Assembly: GCF_000171235.2 (NCBI RefSeq)
Contig: NZ_ABEA03000126.1
Location: 1-64,000, forward strand
Direction: 5' to 3'
DNA from: Geminisphaera colitermitum TAV2
GTDB taxonomy: Bacteria > Verrucomicrobiota > Verrucomicrobiia > Opitutales > Opitutaceae
DNA: 64,000 nt
The position numbers and the translations under genes are program-made. Shown one piece after another: positions 22,215 to 30,989 of this stretch; within the stretch, counting starts at the first letter, position 1; each line of letters starts with the position of its first letter. The notes under the pieces were generated by a model, which saw only the letters and a program-made list of their open reading frames with translations, made no database searches and was not told the DNA's origin.

Positions 22215-24233
22215 ATGGTTACACACGACGAAATTCTAGATGCTCTGAAAGCCCGCGGCACGTGGGAGTCGCAACAGCAGACTTACACGAAGATGCGCAA
22301 TGAGGGGTTGCGCCGGGTGAATCCGCCGTGGAAAGGAGCGGCGGATATGCACTTTCCGCTGGCAGACATGCTGGTTGAGAAGATGAAACCGTTCTACGTG
22401 TCGCAGATTTTTGCAACGGACACGGTGGCGTCGTTCACGGGGCTTGATGCGGCGAGTATGGCGCATCAGCAGGCGGTTTCCCAGTGGTTTGACTACCAGC
22501 TCAAGCAGCGCACGGATTTCGAGACGGAGGTTGTTATTGGTTCGGACTACATGCTGGAATCGGGCAAGGTAGTCTTCAAGGCGTTCTGGGAGACGAGCCG
22601 CAAACGGTTGAAGATTGAGGCGATCAATCGGTATGACGTCATCGTGCCGAACTGGACGGGACGCCTGGCCGATTGCGACTGGATCGTGCATGTCCAGAGA
22701 TTCAGCAAACACGCTTTTCGCCGACTGGTGAAGCGGATGGCTTGGACGATTGACGACGACACGATCAACGCGCTCGCCGGTCAGGACGCGACCAACACCG
22801 GCGCGGCCTCGGCAGAGCAGAGCAAGTTTCAGCGGCAGGGGATCACCTCACCGTCGAAGGATGATGAGATTGTGCTTTGGGAGGTGTATTCACGAAATGA
22901 CGACGGGGCGTGGATCATCAAAACGTATTCGCCGGTTCGCCCGGAACAGGTTCTGCGTCCTGATTTCGGGTTGCCTTACAATCAGGGTGTTTTTGCCGAC
23001 TCGCTCCCACCGCCGCCGTTTTTCGAGATTTCGTGCGAGTTGAAGGATCGGGGTTACTACGATTCGCGCGGCATCGTGAAGCGTGTAGCTCCGTTCGAGG
23101 CCTCGCTGTGCAAGGACTGGAACACGGTCAAGGACTACCAGACACTCACCAGCACGCCGATTCTCACGGCTAGCGCCCGCAGCGACGTTGGAAACAACAG
23201 CACGTTGCGCTTTCAGCCGGGGCAGGTGTTGCCGTTCCCGCTAAGTGCGGTGCAGATGCCGACGCTGCCAGTGGACACGCAACAGGGGATGCTTGGCACG
23301 CGGCAGACGGCGGAACAGTTGGTTGGCGTGCCGGACTTTGGCACGGGCAGTCAGCAGCCGAGTGGCGAGCGCAAGACGGCAAAGGAGGTATCGCTTATCG
23401 CCAATGTCATGGGGCAATCCGTGGACATGCGCGCGCGGATTTTCCGCAAGGAGCTCGCCCACGGTCTGGCGATCATGTGGGCGATTCTCAGCCAATATGC
23501 ACGGGAGGAGTTGGATTATTTTGTCTTGGATAATCTGATACAGATTCCGCCCGAGGCGTTTCAGGGGAAATATCGCATCGAACCTTCCGCATCGGGTGAC
23601 AATTGGAACCGGACGCTGGTTTTACAAAAGGCCCAGAGTCGGTTTCAGATGTTCCGCAACGACCCGCGCATCAATCAGGATGAGCTTTACCGGGGCTTGC
23701 TGGACGCGGACGATCCGCGTCTGACAGCGCGCTTGCTGGTCAACACTGGTTCGCAACAGGCGATGCAGTTAGAGGACCAAGCGCAGGAAATCGGCATTAT
23801 GCTGATTGGTTTCCCCGCCGAGGTCCGTCCGACCGACGACGATGTTGCGCATGTCCAGAGCATCGCCGGGTTCGTGCAACGGCGGCTCAAGACGGGCGAG
23901 CGGCTTTCGCCGGAGACGTTGGTTCTCCTTTCTCAGCACACGGGGCAACACCTCGAATCACTCAAACAGAAGAATCCGCAGGCGTGGAAACAGAATGGTC
24001 CAAAGTTGCAGCAGTTCGCCCAGCAGTTGCAGCAGTCCGCCACGCAGGCGGTGCAAGCTGCGCAGATGGCGGCTGCGCAAATGGGAGGGATGGCACCGAT
24101 GCCGGGAGCGGGCGGGACGCCCGCTCCACAACCGAACGCCGCGCCGGGAGCGATGCCGCAACCAGCCCCCGTGCCCTCACCGTATGACAACCCGATGGCA
24201 CCGCCAGCGGGCGGCGGTCCCTTAACCATGTAA
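22215..24233 (+). CDS. Portal protein (P22/podovirus-like)
   Basis: 672 residues from ATG 22215. Conserved pattern of large podoviral portals: WKGAADMHFPLADMLVEKMKP, SDYMLESGKVVFKAFWE, ELKDRGYYDSRGIVKRVAPFEASLCKDWN, SGERKTAKEVSLIANVMGQSVDMRARIF, then IEPSASGDNWNRTLVLQKAQ. Twelve copies would form the capsid vertex ring through which DNA enters and leaves. The C-terminal about 100 residues are Gln/Ala/Pro-rich (barrel-like helix QQFAQQLQQSATQAVQAAQ) and contain an AGGTPAP repeat. Follows terL by 16 bp. Confidence 0.85.
   Translation: MVTHDEILDALKARGTWESQQQTYTKMRNEGLRRVNPPWKGAADMHFPLADMLVEKMKPFYVSQIFATDTVASFTGLDAASMAHQQAVSQWFDYQLKQRTDFETEVVIGSDYMLESGKVVFKAFWETSRKRLKIEAINRYDVIVPNWTGRLADCDWIVHVQRFSKHAFRRLVKRMAWTIDDDTINALAGQDATNTGAASAEQSKFQRQGITSPSKDDEIVLWEVYSRNDDGAWIIKTYSPVRPEQVLRPDFGLPYNQGVFADSLPPPPFFEISCELKDRGYYDSRGIVKRVAPFEASLCKDWNTVKDYQTLTSTPILTASARSDVGNNSTLRFQPGQVLPFPLSAVQMPTLPVDTQQGMLGTRQTAEQLVGVPDFGTGSQQPSGERKTAKEVSLIANVMGQSVDMRARIFRKELAHGLAIMWAILSQYAREELDYFVLDNLIQIPPEAFQGKYRIEPSASGDNWNRTLVLQKAQSRFQMFRNDPRINQDELYRGLLDADDPRLTARLLVNTGSQQAMQLEDQAQEIGIMLIGFPAEVRPTDDDVAHVQSIAGFVQRRLKTGERLSPETLVLLSQHTGQHLESLKQKNPQAWKQNGPKLQQFAQQLQQSATQAVQAAQMAAAQMGGMAPMPGAGGTPAPQPNAAPGAMPQPAPVPSPYDNPMAPPAGGGPLTM
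24108..24129. repeat. GC stem-loop repeat (AGGTPAP type), copy 5
   Basis: GCGGGCG-GGA-CGCCCGC followed by TCCAC (one change from GCCAC) near the 3' end of the portal gene, in frame. Confidence 0.85.
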
Positions 24234-24236
24234 CCC

Positions 24237-24632
24237 ATGAAATTTCTCCTCAAATTGCTCCGCAAAAAACTTCTCCGCTCGCTCCTGACGCGAGACGAGG
24301 CGGCCTTGCTTGACTCGCTTTCGCATCCCTACCGCTGGATGCCCGACAATCCCCTTACCGGACGCGAGGGCGAGGAATGGGAACACTTCATCACCGGCAG
24401 CGAGTTGGGCCGCAAGCTCGACGTGGCGATGGTCAACTGGGCGCAACAGCAGGCGCAGACTGCCATCGCCGCGCCCGCCGGCCAGATCGAACACGCGGCG
24501 GGTTTCGCGCGCGGCTGCATGGCCGGGTGGCAGTTCGCCAAAACACTTTCACGTATCGCCGCAACGGATGCGGCATCATCCGAACCCGATGCCACCACGG
24601 CGGCGGCGGGCTTCGAGCACTTCAGGCCGTGA
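24237..24632 (+). CDS. Hypothetical protein between portal and scaffold
   Basis: 131 residues. Basic, hydrophobic N-terminus (KFLLKLLRKKLLRSLLTRDE), then a helical region (HFITGSELGRKLDVAMVNWAQQ ... GFARGCMAGWQFAKTL). No family recognised. It lies 3 bp after the portal stop and 20 bp before the scaffold gene, in the head-morphogenesis module. Confidence 0.65.
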   Translation: MKFLLKLLRKKLLRSLLTRDEAALLDSLSHPYRWMPDNPLTGREGEEWEHFITGSELGRKLDVAMVNWAQQQAQTAIAAPAGQIEHAAGFARGCMAGWQFAKTLSRIAATDAASSEPDATTAAAGFEHFRP

Positions 24633-24652
24633 TTTCCCAAGGACAAAAACAC

Positions 24653-25702
24653 ATGGACACAACCACACAACCCGCCACGCAAACAACCGACGCGCCCGCC
24701 ACCACGGATGCCGAGGAAGCCGCCGTTTTGGCCGCCGCACAGGCCGCCGACAACGGCACACCGGCCACGGCACCCGCCGCCGCCACCACCGAAAAGCCCG
24801 CCGGCCAGCAGCCTGCCACCGCATCGCAGGCAAAACCACAAGACGGCACTCCCTCCGCAACGGGAGACGATGCGAACAAACCCGCTGGCACGGACGCCAC
24901 CAAGCCCGGCGACAAGCCGGGTGAAAAAACCGACGACGACAAATCCGAAAGCGCCTTCACCAAGGCGCAAAAAGACAAGCAGCGTCGGGATGATAGTTGG
25001 AAGGCTCTGAATCAGGAAAAGGAGGCATTGCGTCAGAAGGAAACGCAGTGGCAGGCGCAAGTCGCGCAGTTGCAACAGCAGGTTGCGGAGCTCAAAAAGT
25101 CCGCCCCTGTCATCCCCGCTGGTCCCGTCAAGGATGAGCAGGGTTGCACCGCCGAGGATTACGACACCCTTGCCAGAAGCTACGATGGCGAGGGCGAAAC
25201 CAAGCTGGCCGAACTGGCGCGTGAGCGCGCGGCGGCTTTGCGCGCGAAAGCGCAGCAACAGCAGCAACAGTCGTCCGGGCAACCGTCCGCTCCATCGCAG
25301 GCACCGCACACCACGCCCGAATTTCAGGCGCAGTGGAAAGCGAACGCCGCGCAGATCGTGGCGGCAAATCCGGAACTGGCGAGCGCCGAGCATCCGCTTT
25401 TCAAGCGCGTGCAGGCTCTCATCGGAGACCAGACTTATGGCCGTTTGCTCATGTCGCATCCGTCCGGGATTTTCGCGGCCCTTGAGGTGGCGAAGATGCA
25501 GGAAGCAGCCGCCGGAGCCGAGGCGCTGAAACAGGAATTGACCAAGGCGAAAGCCGAGATCGACCGGCTCAACAAACTCACTCAACCGCTTGGCGGACAG
25601 CCGGGCGGCCCCACTGCGACGAAACGCATTGAGGACATGTCCGGCATCGAAGCCGAGGCATTCGTCAAGGCGATGGCGGTCGCGGCGGACAAATCCGGCT
25701 GA
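24653..25702 (+). CDS. Putative scaffolding protein
   Basis: 349 residues from ATG 24653. Strongly biased: residues 1-110 are Ala/Thr/Pro/Lys-rich and likely disordered, then a coiled coil (KALNQEKEALRQKETQWQAQVAQLQQQ, about 118-150), a module GCTAEDYDTLA ... LARER (160-198), Gln runs, and a helical C-terminus. Position between portal and capsid genes and this composition fit a capsid scaffold. The 160-198 module is shared (33/39) with the exported protein at 7650. Whether the module is the capsid-binding part is unknown. Confidence 0.75.
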   Translation: MDTTTQPATQTTDAPATTDAEEAAVLAAAQAADNGTPATAPAAATTEKPAGQQPATASQAKPQDGTPSATGDDANKPAGTDATKPGDKPGEKTDDDKSESAFTKAQKDKQRRDDSWKALNQEKEALRQKETQWQAQVAQLQQQVAELKKSAPVIPAGPVKDEQGCTAEDYDTLARSYDGEGETKLAELARERAAALRAKAQQQQQQSSGQPSAPSQAPHTTPEFQAQWKANAAQIVAANPELASAEHPLFKRVQALIGDQTYGRLLMSHPSGIFAALEVAKMQEAAAGAEALKQELTKAKAEIDRLNKLTQPLGGQPGGPTATKRIEDMSGIEAEAFVKAMAVAADKSG

Positions 25703-25780
25703 ACGCACTGCCACCGTGCGGGCGCGTGAGGCCGGGCAACGATCACACATCACACACCACAGTTAACACTGTTTTTTACC

Positions 25781-26788
25781 ATGGCTATCGACACAACCAC
25801 AGTCGCCAACACCATCCGGCCCTACTTCAACAAAAAGCTGTTGGAGGGGGCCAAGCAGCTCGTCACCATGCTGGATTATGCCCAGCTGGAAGACTTGCCC
25901 GACAAGGAGGGCGCAACCAGCGTCCGCTTCTTCAAGGCACCCGAACCCGACCTGAAAGCCCAGGGCGCGCCCGCCGCCCTCACCGAAGGCATCCCGCCCA
26001 CCGTGTATCGGGATGTCACTTACACCACGCTTGACGTCAACCTTGTCCAGCGCGGTCAGGTCGCCAAGGCTACGGACATCGCCACCACCACGGCGCTCTT
26101 CAACCACCTCAAACAAGTCATCGAGTTGATGCAGGGCGAGTTTGCCTTGGACGTGGACACGATCCTGCGCAACCAGTGCATCCATCCGACCGCCGGTTTG
26201 ATGAAGCGCTATGCTCAAGGCGCTACGAGCTTCGCCGCCCTCGCCGCCGCCACGCGTGCGAACGGCCGCATCGTGCCACGCGACGTCCTTGACGCCGCAA
26301 CGCGCTTGAAAATCAACCGTGCGCCCAAGTTCGGTAACAAGGCTTACGCCTGCCAGTTGCCGCCGCAACTCACCCGCGATATTCTGGAGGACCCGGACTG
26401 GAAATCGCTCATCAAGTCGCAATACGCCGACAAGTTTTTCAAGGGCGAGGTCGGAGAAATTTCCGGCGTCCGCTTGGTCGAACAGACCAACCCGTTTGTC
26501 GAACTCGACACGGAGGGCACCGAATCCGCCAACCCGGTTGACGACGGCACCGGCAACGGCCTGATTTACTCCGCCATTGTGTGCGGCAAGCAGGCTTACG
26601 GCGCGGTCAACATGAACAGCATGGGGGCATCTCCGCACAAACCGCAGATCGTCATCGTGGACAAACCCGACAGCGGCAACCCGCTGGCGCAATTCATCCT
26701 CGTTGGATGGAAAGCGTTTTGGGCATCCACCGTCCTGCAAAAACGCTGGGGCATCACGCTCCGCACGAAATCGCAATTCATCGGCTAA
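25781..26788 (+). CDS. Major capsid protein, N4-gp56 type
   Basis: 335 residues. Matches the N4-gp56 capsid family pattern: N-terminal YFNKKLLEGAKQLVTMLDYAQ, SVRFFKAP, LTEGIPPTV, TLDVNLVQRGQVAKATDI, GEFALDVDTILRNQ, then the central domain (VPRDVLDAATRLKINRAPKFGNKAYACQLPPQ) and C-terminal FILVGWKAFWASTVLQKRWGITLRTKSQF. Forms the icosahedral head. Located directly after the scaffold, and two hairpins (26813-26833, 26851-26884) follow, which would limit downstream transcription from the capsid unit. Confidence 0.88.
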   Translation: MAIDTTTVANTIRPYFNKKLLEGAKQLVTMLDYAQLEDLPDKEGATSVRFFKAPEPDLKAQGAPAALTEGIPPTVYRDVTYTTLDVNLVQRGQVAKATDIATTTALFNHLKQVIELMQGEFALDVDTILRNQCIHPTAGLMKRYAQGATSFAALAAATRANGRIVPRDVLDAATRLKINRAPKFGNKAYACQLPPQLTRDILEDPDWKSLIKSQYADKFFKGEVGEISGVRLVEQTNPFVELDTEGTESANPVDDGTGNGLIYSAIVCGKQAYGAVNMNSMGASPHKPQIVIVDKPDSGNPLAQFILVGWKAFWASTVLQKRWGITLRTKSQFIG

Positions 26789-26812
26789 CCTCGCGCCCCC
26801 CTCTCCCTACTT

Positions 26813-26833
26813 CCCCCTGATTGCATCAGGGGG
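26813..26833 (+). terminator. Hairpin downstream of the capsid gene (first)
   Basis: CCCCCTGAT (26813-26821), TGC loop, ATCAGGGGG (26825-26833): nine perfect pairs, followed by GTCTTGG. Terminator-like with a weak U tract. Confidence 0.6.
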
Positions 26834-26850
26834 GTCTTGGGGAATGCCAA

Positions 26851-26884
26851 GGGCGGCGCGGGTTAGGGGTTTCCCGCGCCGCCC
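26851..26884 (+). terminator. Hairpin downstream of the capsid gene (second)
   Basis: GGGCGGCGCGGG (26851-26862) and CCCGCGCCGCCC (26873-26884): twelve perfect pairs with a 10-nt loop, followed by ACTTCTTG. Strong structure separating head and tail-fibre genes. Confidence 0.65.
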
Positions 26885-26914
26885 ACTTCTTGAAAACGCC
26901 AACTGAAAACTGAA

Positions 26915-27211
26915 ATGAATTCACAATTTTTGCCCACCGCTGGCTCACACCACTCGGTCGAATTGGACGACACGCCAAAGCGCCTCATTCACCACGTCTC
27001 GCTTAACCGCTCCGCAGCGATGGTGCAGGTTCAGGCGGACGGCGGCGACATCCGCTACACCTTGGACGGCAACACGGAAGAACCTCCTTCCGACACCAAG
27101 GGCTTTATCCTGCGCGACGGTGACGCGCCCCTTGTGCTCTCCCGCGCCGAGGCCGATGCCATGCAGGTATTCGGAACCGGCACGCTCCAACTCTGCCAGT
27201 ATTCAGGCTGA
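26915..27211 (+). CDS. Hypothetical virion-module protein
   Basis: 98 residues, beta-rich with alternating polar and hydrophobic residues (AAMVQVQADGGDIRYTLDGNTEEP, DGDAPLVLSRAEADAMQVFGTGTLQLCQY). Resembles small head-decoration or Ig-like capsid accessory proteins by size, fold and location right after the capsid gene, but no family is recognised. Confidence 0.6.
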   Translation: MNSQFLPTAGSHHSVELDDTPKRLIHHVSLNRSAAMVQVQADGGDIRYTLDGNTEEPPSDTKGFILRDGDAPLVLSRAEADAMQVFGTGTLQLCQYSG

Positions 27212-27218
27212 CACTACC

Positions 27219-27404
27219 ATGCGACTCGTCCGTCAACAGCGTCAACGCCCCCTCCGCACCCGCGACGGCATCCCGCCGCCACGCAGCCAGTTCATCCGTG
27301 TGCTGGTTGATGAAGCGGGCCGCGCGTTGGTTGATGAGGCGGGCCGCGCTTTCAATGCCGGACCGGCGCACGCCCCGATGCCCACCACACCACTCACCTC
27401 CTAA
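27219..27404 (+). CDS. Small hypothetical protein with a duplicated heptad
   Basis: 61 residues from ATG 27219, 7 bp after the preceding stop. Basic N-terminus (RLVRQQRQRPLRTR) and a tandem duplication coded by 24-bp repeats (VDEAGRAL, VDEAGRAF). No family recognised; location suggests a virion-module accessory protein. Confidence 0.45.
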   Translation: MRLVRQQRQRPLRTRDGIPPPRSQFIRVLVDEAGRALVDEAGRAFNAGPAHAPMPTTPLTS

Positions 27405-27418
27405 CTTTTTTAAATCAA

Positions 27419-28174
27419 ATGGCCTATATTGTCGGGACCGTCCGCCCTTACGAAAAACAGGACAGACCCACTCTAATCAGCGAAGACCGCTTTATCACTG
27501 ATAATGAGCAAAACGGAGTCGGCTCCACACGCTACGCCGATTTTCAGATTCAGCAGGATGCGCGTTATCTCCAAAAAACGCAGCGCAACGCGGCGAACGG
27601 CGTGGCCGGGCTCGCAGCGGACGGTCTGCTTGACCCTTCCGTCATGCGCGCCGCCCTCGCCCCTGAACAGGTTGCCGACAATACCGCGCTCGCCGGGCTG
27701 ACTGTTGTGCAAGGCGACATCGGACGCCGCCTTGTCCGCGTGCAGTCCACCGGCATCAGCTACATCGCCAAGGCGACGGGCACCGGTCTCGACCGCTGGC
27801 AGGTTTACGATACCATTCCGACCGCGAGCCAGACCGCCGCAGGCATCGTTCAGCTTGCCACTAATGCGGAGGTCACAGCCGGGACCAACACCACGAAGGC
27901 CGTCACGCCCGCGCAGCTTTCGCAGGCGGCATCACGCGTGGTTGCCGGGCGCGTCGCCGTGCCGGTCGGGAGCGATAGCGTCGTCATCACATTCCCGACC
28001 GCCTTCGCCGCCGCCCCTGTCATCGTGATTTCGGTCGAAGGACCTGACGACGGGGATTTTTGGCTTGGCCGCATCCACTCGCGATCCGCGACGGGTTTCA
28101 CTGTCACGATCACCGGCGCGCCCGAATCCGAGGGCTACTTTGTCCACTACCACGCCACGCCAGCTACCGCCTGA
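27419..28174 (+). CDS. Tail-fibre-type protein
   Basis: 251 residues. The central motif AGIVQLATNAEVTAGTNTTKAVTPAQLS is the repeat type found in phage tail fibres. The N-terminus (YADFQIQQDARYLQKTQRNAANGVAGLAADG) looks like a coiled attachment segment. The C-terminal domain (VPVGSDSVVITFPTAFAAAPVIVISV, ESEGYFVHYHATP) is beta-rich and could form the receptor-binding end. Lies between capsid genes and a run of exported proteins. Confidence 0.8.
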   Translation: MAYIVGTVRPYEKQDRPTLISEDRFITDNEQNGVGSTRYADFQIQQDARYLQKTQRNAANGVAGLAADGLLDPSVMRAALAPEQVADNTALAGLTVVQGDIGRRLVRVQSTGISYIAKATGTGLDRWQVYDTIPTASQTAAGIVQLATNAEVTAGTNTTKAVTPAQLSQAASRVVAGRVAVPVGSDSVVITFPTAFAAAPVIVISVEGPDDGDFWLGRIHSRSATGFTVTITGAPESEGYFVHYHATPATA

Positions 28175-28200
28175 ACCGCCGTCTTAAAAATCCAATCATC

Positions 28201-28815
28201 ATGAAACGCATCCTGATTTTCACTACACTTCTTTTCCCGCTTTCCGCGTTATTTGGGGCCATGTCCGTTCCCGATGCTCGTTTGACCGGGAACGGGCAAG
28301 TGCCGTCCGGTTCCACGCTGACCGTTGCCGCGGGAGGCACGCTCACCGCCGCCCCCGGCTCCATTGTCAACGGGCTGGCGCGCGCGCCCACCGTGGCAAT
28401 CTTTATCCTGCCTCTTGGCACCGGCTGGCAGGATTTTGAGATAAAAGCCACGTTGAGCAATTTCGGCGAACACACGCCGTTTACGGATTTGTATCTGTAT
28501 TATCATTCGCCAGACCCCGCGCGCGTGTCAGTGTCAGGCCAGACCGGGCCGAAACCCACCGTGTTCTTCACTGATTCGGGCTGGACCGACCGCCGCCGCT
28601 GGCGCAGGCAGTCCACCACTGAGAGCATCTACGCGATGCGCAGTTCCACCAGCGCGACCGTTGCCGCCGCCATCGTGGTTGTCCCCGTTGATGCGACTAT
28701 CCAGCCAGACAACCCGAACCTCATCTGGAGTTACCAGCGCATTTCCGGGGGAGCTTATGAAAACATCTGGCATCCCATCGTGCCCACCTGGGCGCTCGTT
28801 GCCCCCAACCCCTGA
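28201..28815 (+). CDS. Exported phage protein 1
   Basis: 204 residues from ATG 28201. Clear signal peptide: MKRILIFTTLLFPLSALFGA. Mature part beta-rich (GNGQVPSGSTLTVAAGGTLTAAPGSI; WQDFEIKATLSNFGEH; AAAIVVVPVDATI). Gly/Thr-rich strands recall beta-helix or virion-associated adhesive proteins. First of three consecutive genes with N-terminal signal sequences inside the late operon; role unknown. Confidence 0.7.
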   Translation: MKRILIFTTLLFPLSALFGAMSVPDARLTGNGQVPSGSTLTVAAGGTLTAAPGSIVNGLARAPTVAIFILPLGTGWQDFEIKATLSNFGEHTPFTDLYLYYHSPDPARVSVSGQTGPKPTVFFTDSGWTDRRRWRRQSTTESIYAMRSSTSATVAAAIVVVPVDATIQPDNPNLIWSYQRISGGAYENIWHPIVPTWALVAPNP

Positions 28816-28875
28816 TCCACTTCCGGCGACGTCCGCCGGTATTCGTAAACAAAATACAAAACCAACATAACAACC

Positions 28876-29577
28876 ATGAAAAAACTCATGATCCTCCTCA
28901 GCGTCGCCAGCTTTGCCGGCGCGCTTTTCGCCGCCGCTCCCGCGCCGGTTTTGTCCGCCGCGCAACAGGCCGTTGCCCTGCAAAAACAGGGTGAAGCCGA
29001 GTATGCCAAGGGTGCCACTCAGGCCGATCGCGCCGCCAATTACAAGGCATGGCGCGCCACCAACGACGCCACCGTGTTCGCCCTTGGCCTGCCCGTCATC
29101 GCCGAGGTGAAGACCCTCGCCCCAAGCACTGCCGGCCTGATTGTCCGCAACTATGTGAACGCGCTCACACGCGAGACCGATCCCATTCAGCCATTGCCCG
29201 GCATCCCTCCCGTGCAGGATCTGGCCCGCGAATACGCGCCTTCGCTCTACATCTCCACCTTCGCCAGCGCCGAGGAAATCGCCGTTACTGAGGTGACTAC
29301 TGGCAACGTTCATGCGTTTGCCAAGGCCGCGAAGCGTCTGGAAAATCCGTCGATCCGTGAAAACGCCTATATCAAAGTCATCGGCAAGGGTGCGATTGAT
29401 AAGGGTTATACACAATGGTTCAGCAAATACCTGCTGACCAAGACGCCCGCTCAGGAACTGGCGTTGCTGAAAGCCGAGGCCCGCGCCGTGGACAAACGCG
29501 AGGCTGGCCCGGCTCGTGACGCATGGCTTCAGAAGCTCATGACGTCCATCGCTGTTTCGGAAAAAGCACAGCCGTAA
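28876..29577 (+). CDS. Exported phage protein 2
   Basis: 233 residues. Signal peptide MKKLMILLSVASFAGALFAAA. Mature region helical (QQAVALQKQGEAEYAKGATQADRAANYKAW; AFAKAAKRLENPSIRENAYIK; ELALLKAEARAVDKREAGPARDAW) with no recognised family and no lipobox. Co-directional with neighbours; 60 bp after the previous gene. Likely periplasmic. Confidence 0.7.
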   Translation: MKKLMILLSVASFAGALFAAAPAPVLSAAQQAVALQKQGEAEYAKGATQADRAANYKAWRATNDATVFALGLPVIAEVKTLAPSTAGLIVRNYVNALTRETDPIQPLPGIPPVQDLAREYAPSLYISTFASAEEIAVTEVTTGNVHAFAKAAKRLENPSIRENAYIKVIGKGAIDKGYTQWFSKYLLTKTPAQELALLKAEARAVDKREAGPARDAWLQKLMTSIAVSEKAQP

Positions 29578-29595
29578 TTGATTCTTAACTACAAC

Positions 29596-29618
29596 CGGGG
29601 CCGCGCCGAACGGCCCCG
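29596..29618 (+). terminator. Short GC hairpin between exported-protein genes
   Basis: CGGGGCC (29596-29602) and GGCCCCG (29612-29618), seven pairs with a 9-nt loop. Not followed by a T run, so termination is uncertain. Confidence 0.4.
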
Positions 29619-29647
29619 ATGCAAGACCAACCCAAACATTCGCCGCC

Positions 29648-30166
29648 ATGCGCACTCTTTTGCTCGCTCCTCTCCTCATGTTGCCCGGCCTGCTCTGTCT
29701 CGCCGACAGCACACCAACAGCGCCCAAACAGCCGACCATGCTGGAACGGCTCGCCATGGTGGCTCGCATCGAAAAGCCGCCCGCCGCCCAGCCCGCCGTC
29801 ACACCGGCCCCGCAATGTGTGGACGCCGCCTCCGCGCAAGACCCGGTCAAGGTCGAGGATGTGCGCGCTCCCGAACCGGAGGTCAAACCCGCCAGTCTGC
29901 CCGATGCGCCTGTCAATCCGCTCATCCCGCGCAGCGCCTACCTGTCGCGCCTCATGACCGGGGCCGGGATGACGCGCCCGATCGGCGACCTCCCCGGCGG
30001 CACACCCCTCGGCATCTGGCAGCGCCAGATCGACGGACGGGAAAAGCGGCGCGGCTCCGCCGCCGTCGAGTCCGCCCGCATCGAGCTCTTCCGGGCCATC
30101 GTGGCTGAATCTGAATACATCTTCACGGACATTGAATTCAAGATGGTATCCACCTCCGCAAAATGA
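29648..30166 (+). CDS. Exported phage protein 3
   Basis: 172 residues. Signal peptide MRTLLLAPLLMLPGLLCLADS. Followed by a Pro/Ala-rich linker (EKPPAAQPAVTPAPQ ... EPEVKPASLPDAP) that could span the periplasm or peptidoglycan, then a small C-terminal domain (YLSRLMTGAGMTRPIGDLPGG, ARIELFRAIVAESEYIF). ATGA-type overlap with the DUF1353 gene downstream. Could be part of a lysis or virion-exit apparatus, by position only. Confidence 0.65.
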   Translation: MRTLLLAPLLMLPGLLCLADSTPTAPKQPTMLERLAMVARIEKPPAAQPAVTPAPQCVDAASAQDPVKVEDVRAPEPEVKPASLPDAPVNPLIPRSAYLSRLMTGAGMTRPIGDLPGGTPLGIWQRQIDGREKRRGSAAVESARIELFRAIVAESEYIFTDIEFKMVSTSAK

Positions 30167-30621
30167 CTCCTCCCGTCCTTCACGTCCGCCCGTTAAAGGG
30201 CTTCAAATACCAACTCGCGCAGTCGGCTCGGTTCGCCGTTCCGGAGTTCCCGCGCGAACTTGAGTTCCATCACAAATATTTTCGCCTGATGAAAGGAACC
30301 CTTTCCGTAAAGGAAGGGTATGCCTGGGATGGGCCGAGCGGCCCAACGCTGGACACACCGGCGAGCATTGCGGCCAGTCTCTGCCACGATGTTTTTTATC
30401 AGGCCATCCGGCTGCGTCTGATTTCTCCCGCCCATCGTTGCCGCGCCGACCGCGTGTTTTTGCGCCATTGTCTGGATTACGGCCTGCCGTGGTGGCGTTC
30501 GCTCTACTACTTCGCCGCGCTCCGTCTTTGCGGAGGCGAACATGCCCGCCCATTGCCGGAGGGCGAGGCCGGCGAGCCTCCCGACCTTATCATTTCCCCG
30601 GACAATCCTCCCGTCGTTTAA
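30163..30621 (+). CDS. DUF1353 phage protein
   Basis: 152 residues. The DUF1353 pattern is clear: VKEGYAWDGPSGPTLDTPASIAASLCHDVFYQ, then a region with Arg/Asp residues (CRADRVFLRHCLDYG) and an aromatic helix (PWWRSLYYFAALRLCGG). Family members are usually small phage proteins coded near holins and tail genes; their activity is not established, although the invariant His/Asp pattern suggests a hydrolase-like site. It overlaps the preceding exported protein gene and precedes a lipoprotein and a holin-like gene. Confidence 0.8.
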   Translation: MTPPVLHVRPLKGFKYQLAQSARFAVPEFPRELEFHHKYFRLMKGTLSVKEGYAWDGPSGPTLDTPASIAASLCHDVFYQAIRLRLISPAHRCRADRVFLRHCLDYGLPWWRSLYYFAALRLCGGEHARPLPEGEAGEPPDLIISPDNPPVV

Positions 30622-30634
30622 AACCAAAGATAAA

Positions 30635-30988
30635 ATGAAAATAGTATTCAAAATCGCACTACTCACCGCCATTGCCCTGTTCTCGGGCTGCGCGGCTTTC
30701 CAAAAAACAACAGCATCCGACGCCGCAACCCGTCTCTACTTTCAGACAGACGACGGCCGCCGGGTGGAGCTTGTGCTTCCAAAAAACATGGTCGCAACCA
30801 AACTGGAGCTTCGCGCTGGAGATTACTCTCTCTCGGCGGCAGAACTCAAAACCGACGCCTCAACCGTGATGGACTCCGCGGGCGCGGCCAATGCCGCCCA
30901 AGCGCAGACCATTTCCGAGATGACCAAGACACTCGGAAGCATCGTTCCTCTCGCCGTAAAAGCCGCCGCCGAAAGCGCGATCCCATAA
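30635..30988 (+). CDS. Phage lipoprotein (spanin-like candidate)
   Basis: 117 residues from ATG 30635. Lipoprotein signal: MKIVFKIALLTAIALFSGC, with the cysteine of an FSGC lipobox at 19. Mature part small and mixed (TRLYFQTDDGRRVELVLPKN, then Ala-rich helix). Directly followed by a one-TM protein, reminiscent of spanin pairs that fuse inner and outer membranes during lysis; outer-membrane spanins are usually Pro-rich, which this is not, so the call is tentative. Confidence 0.6.
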   Translation: MKIVFKIALLTAIALFSGCAAFQKTTASDAATRLYFQTDDGRRVELVLPKNMVATKLELRAGDYSLSAAELKTDASTVMDSAGAANAAQAQTISEMTKTLGSIVPLAVKAAAESAIP

Positions 30989-30989
30989 A

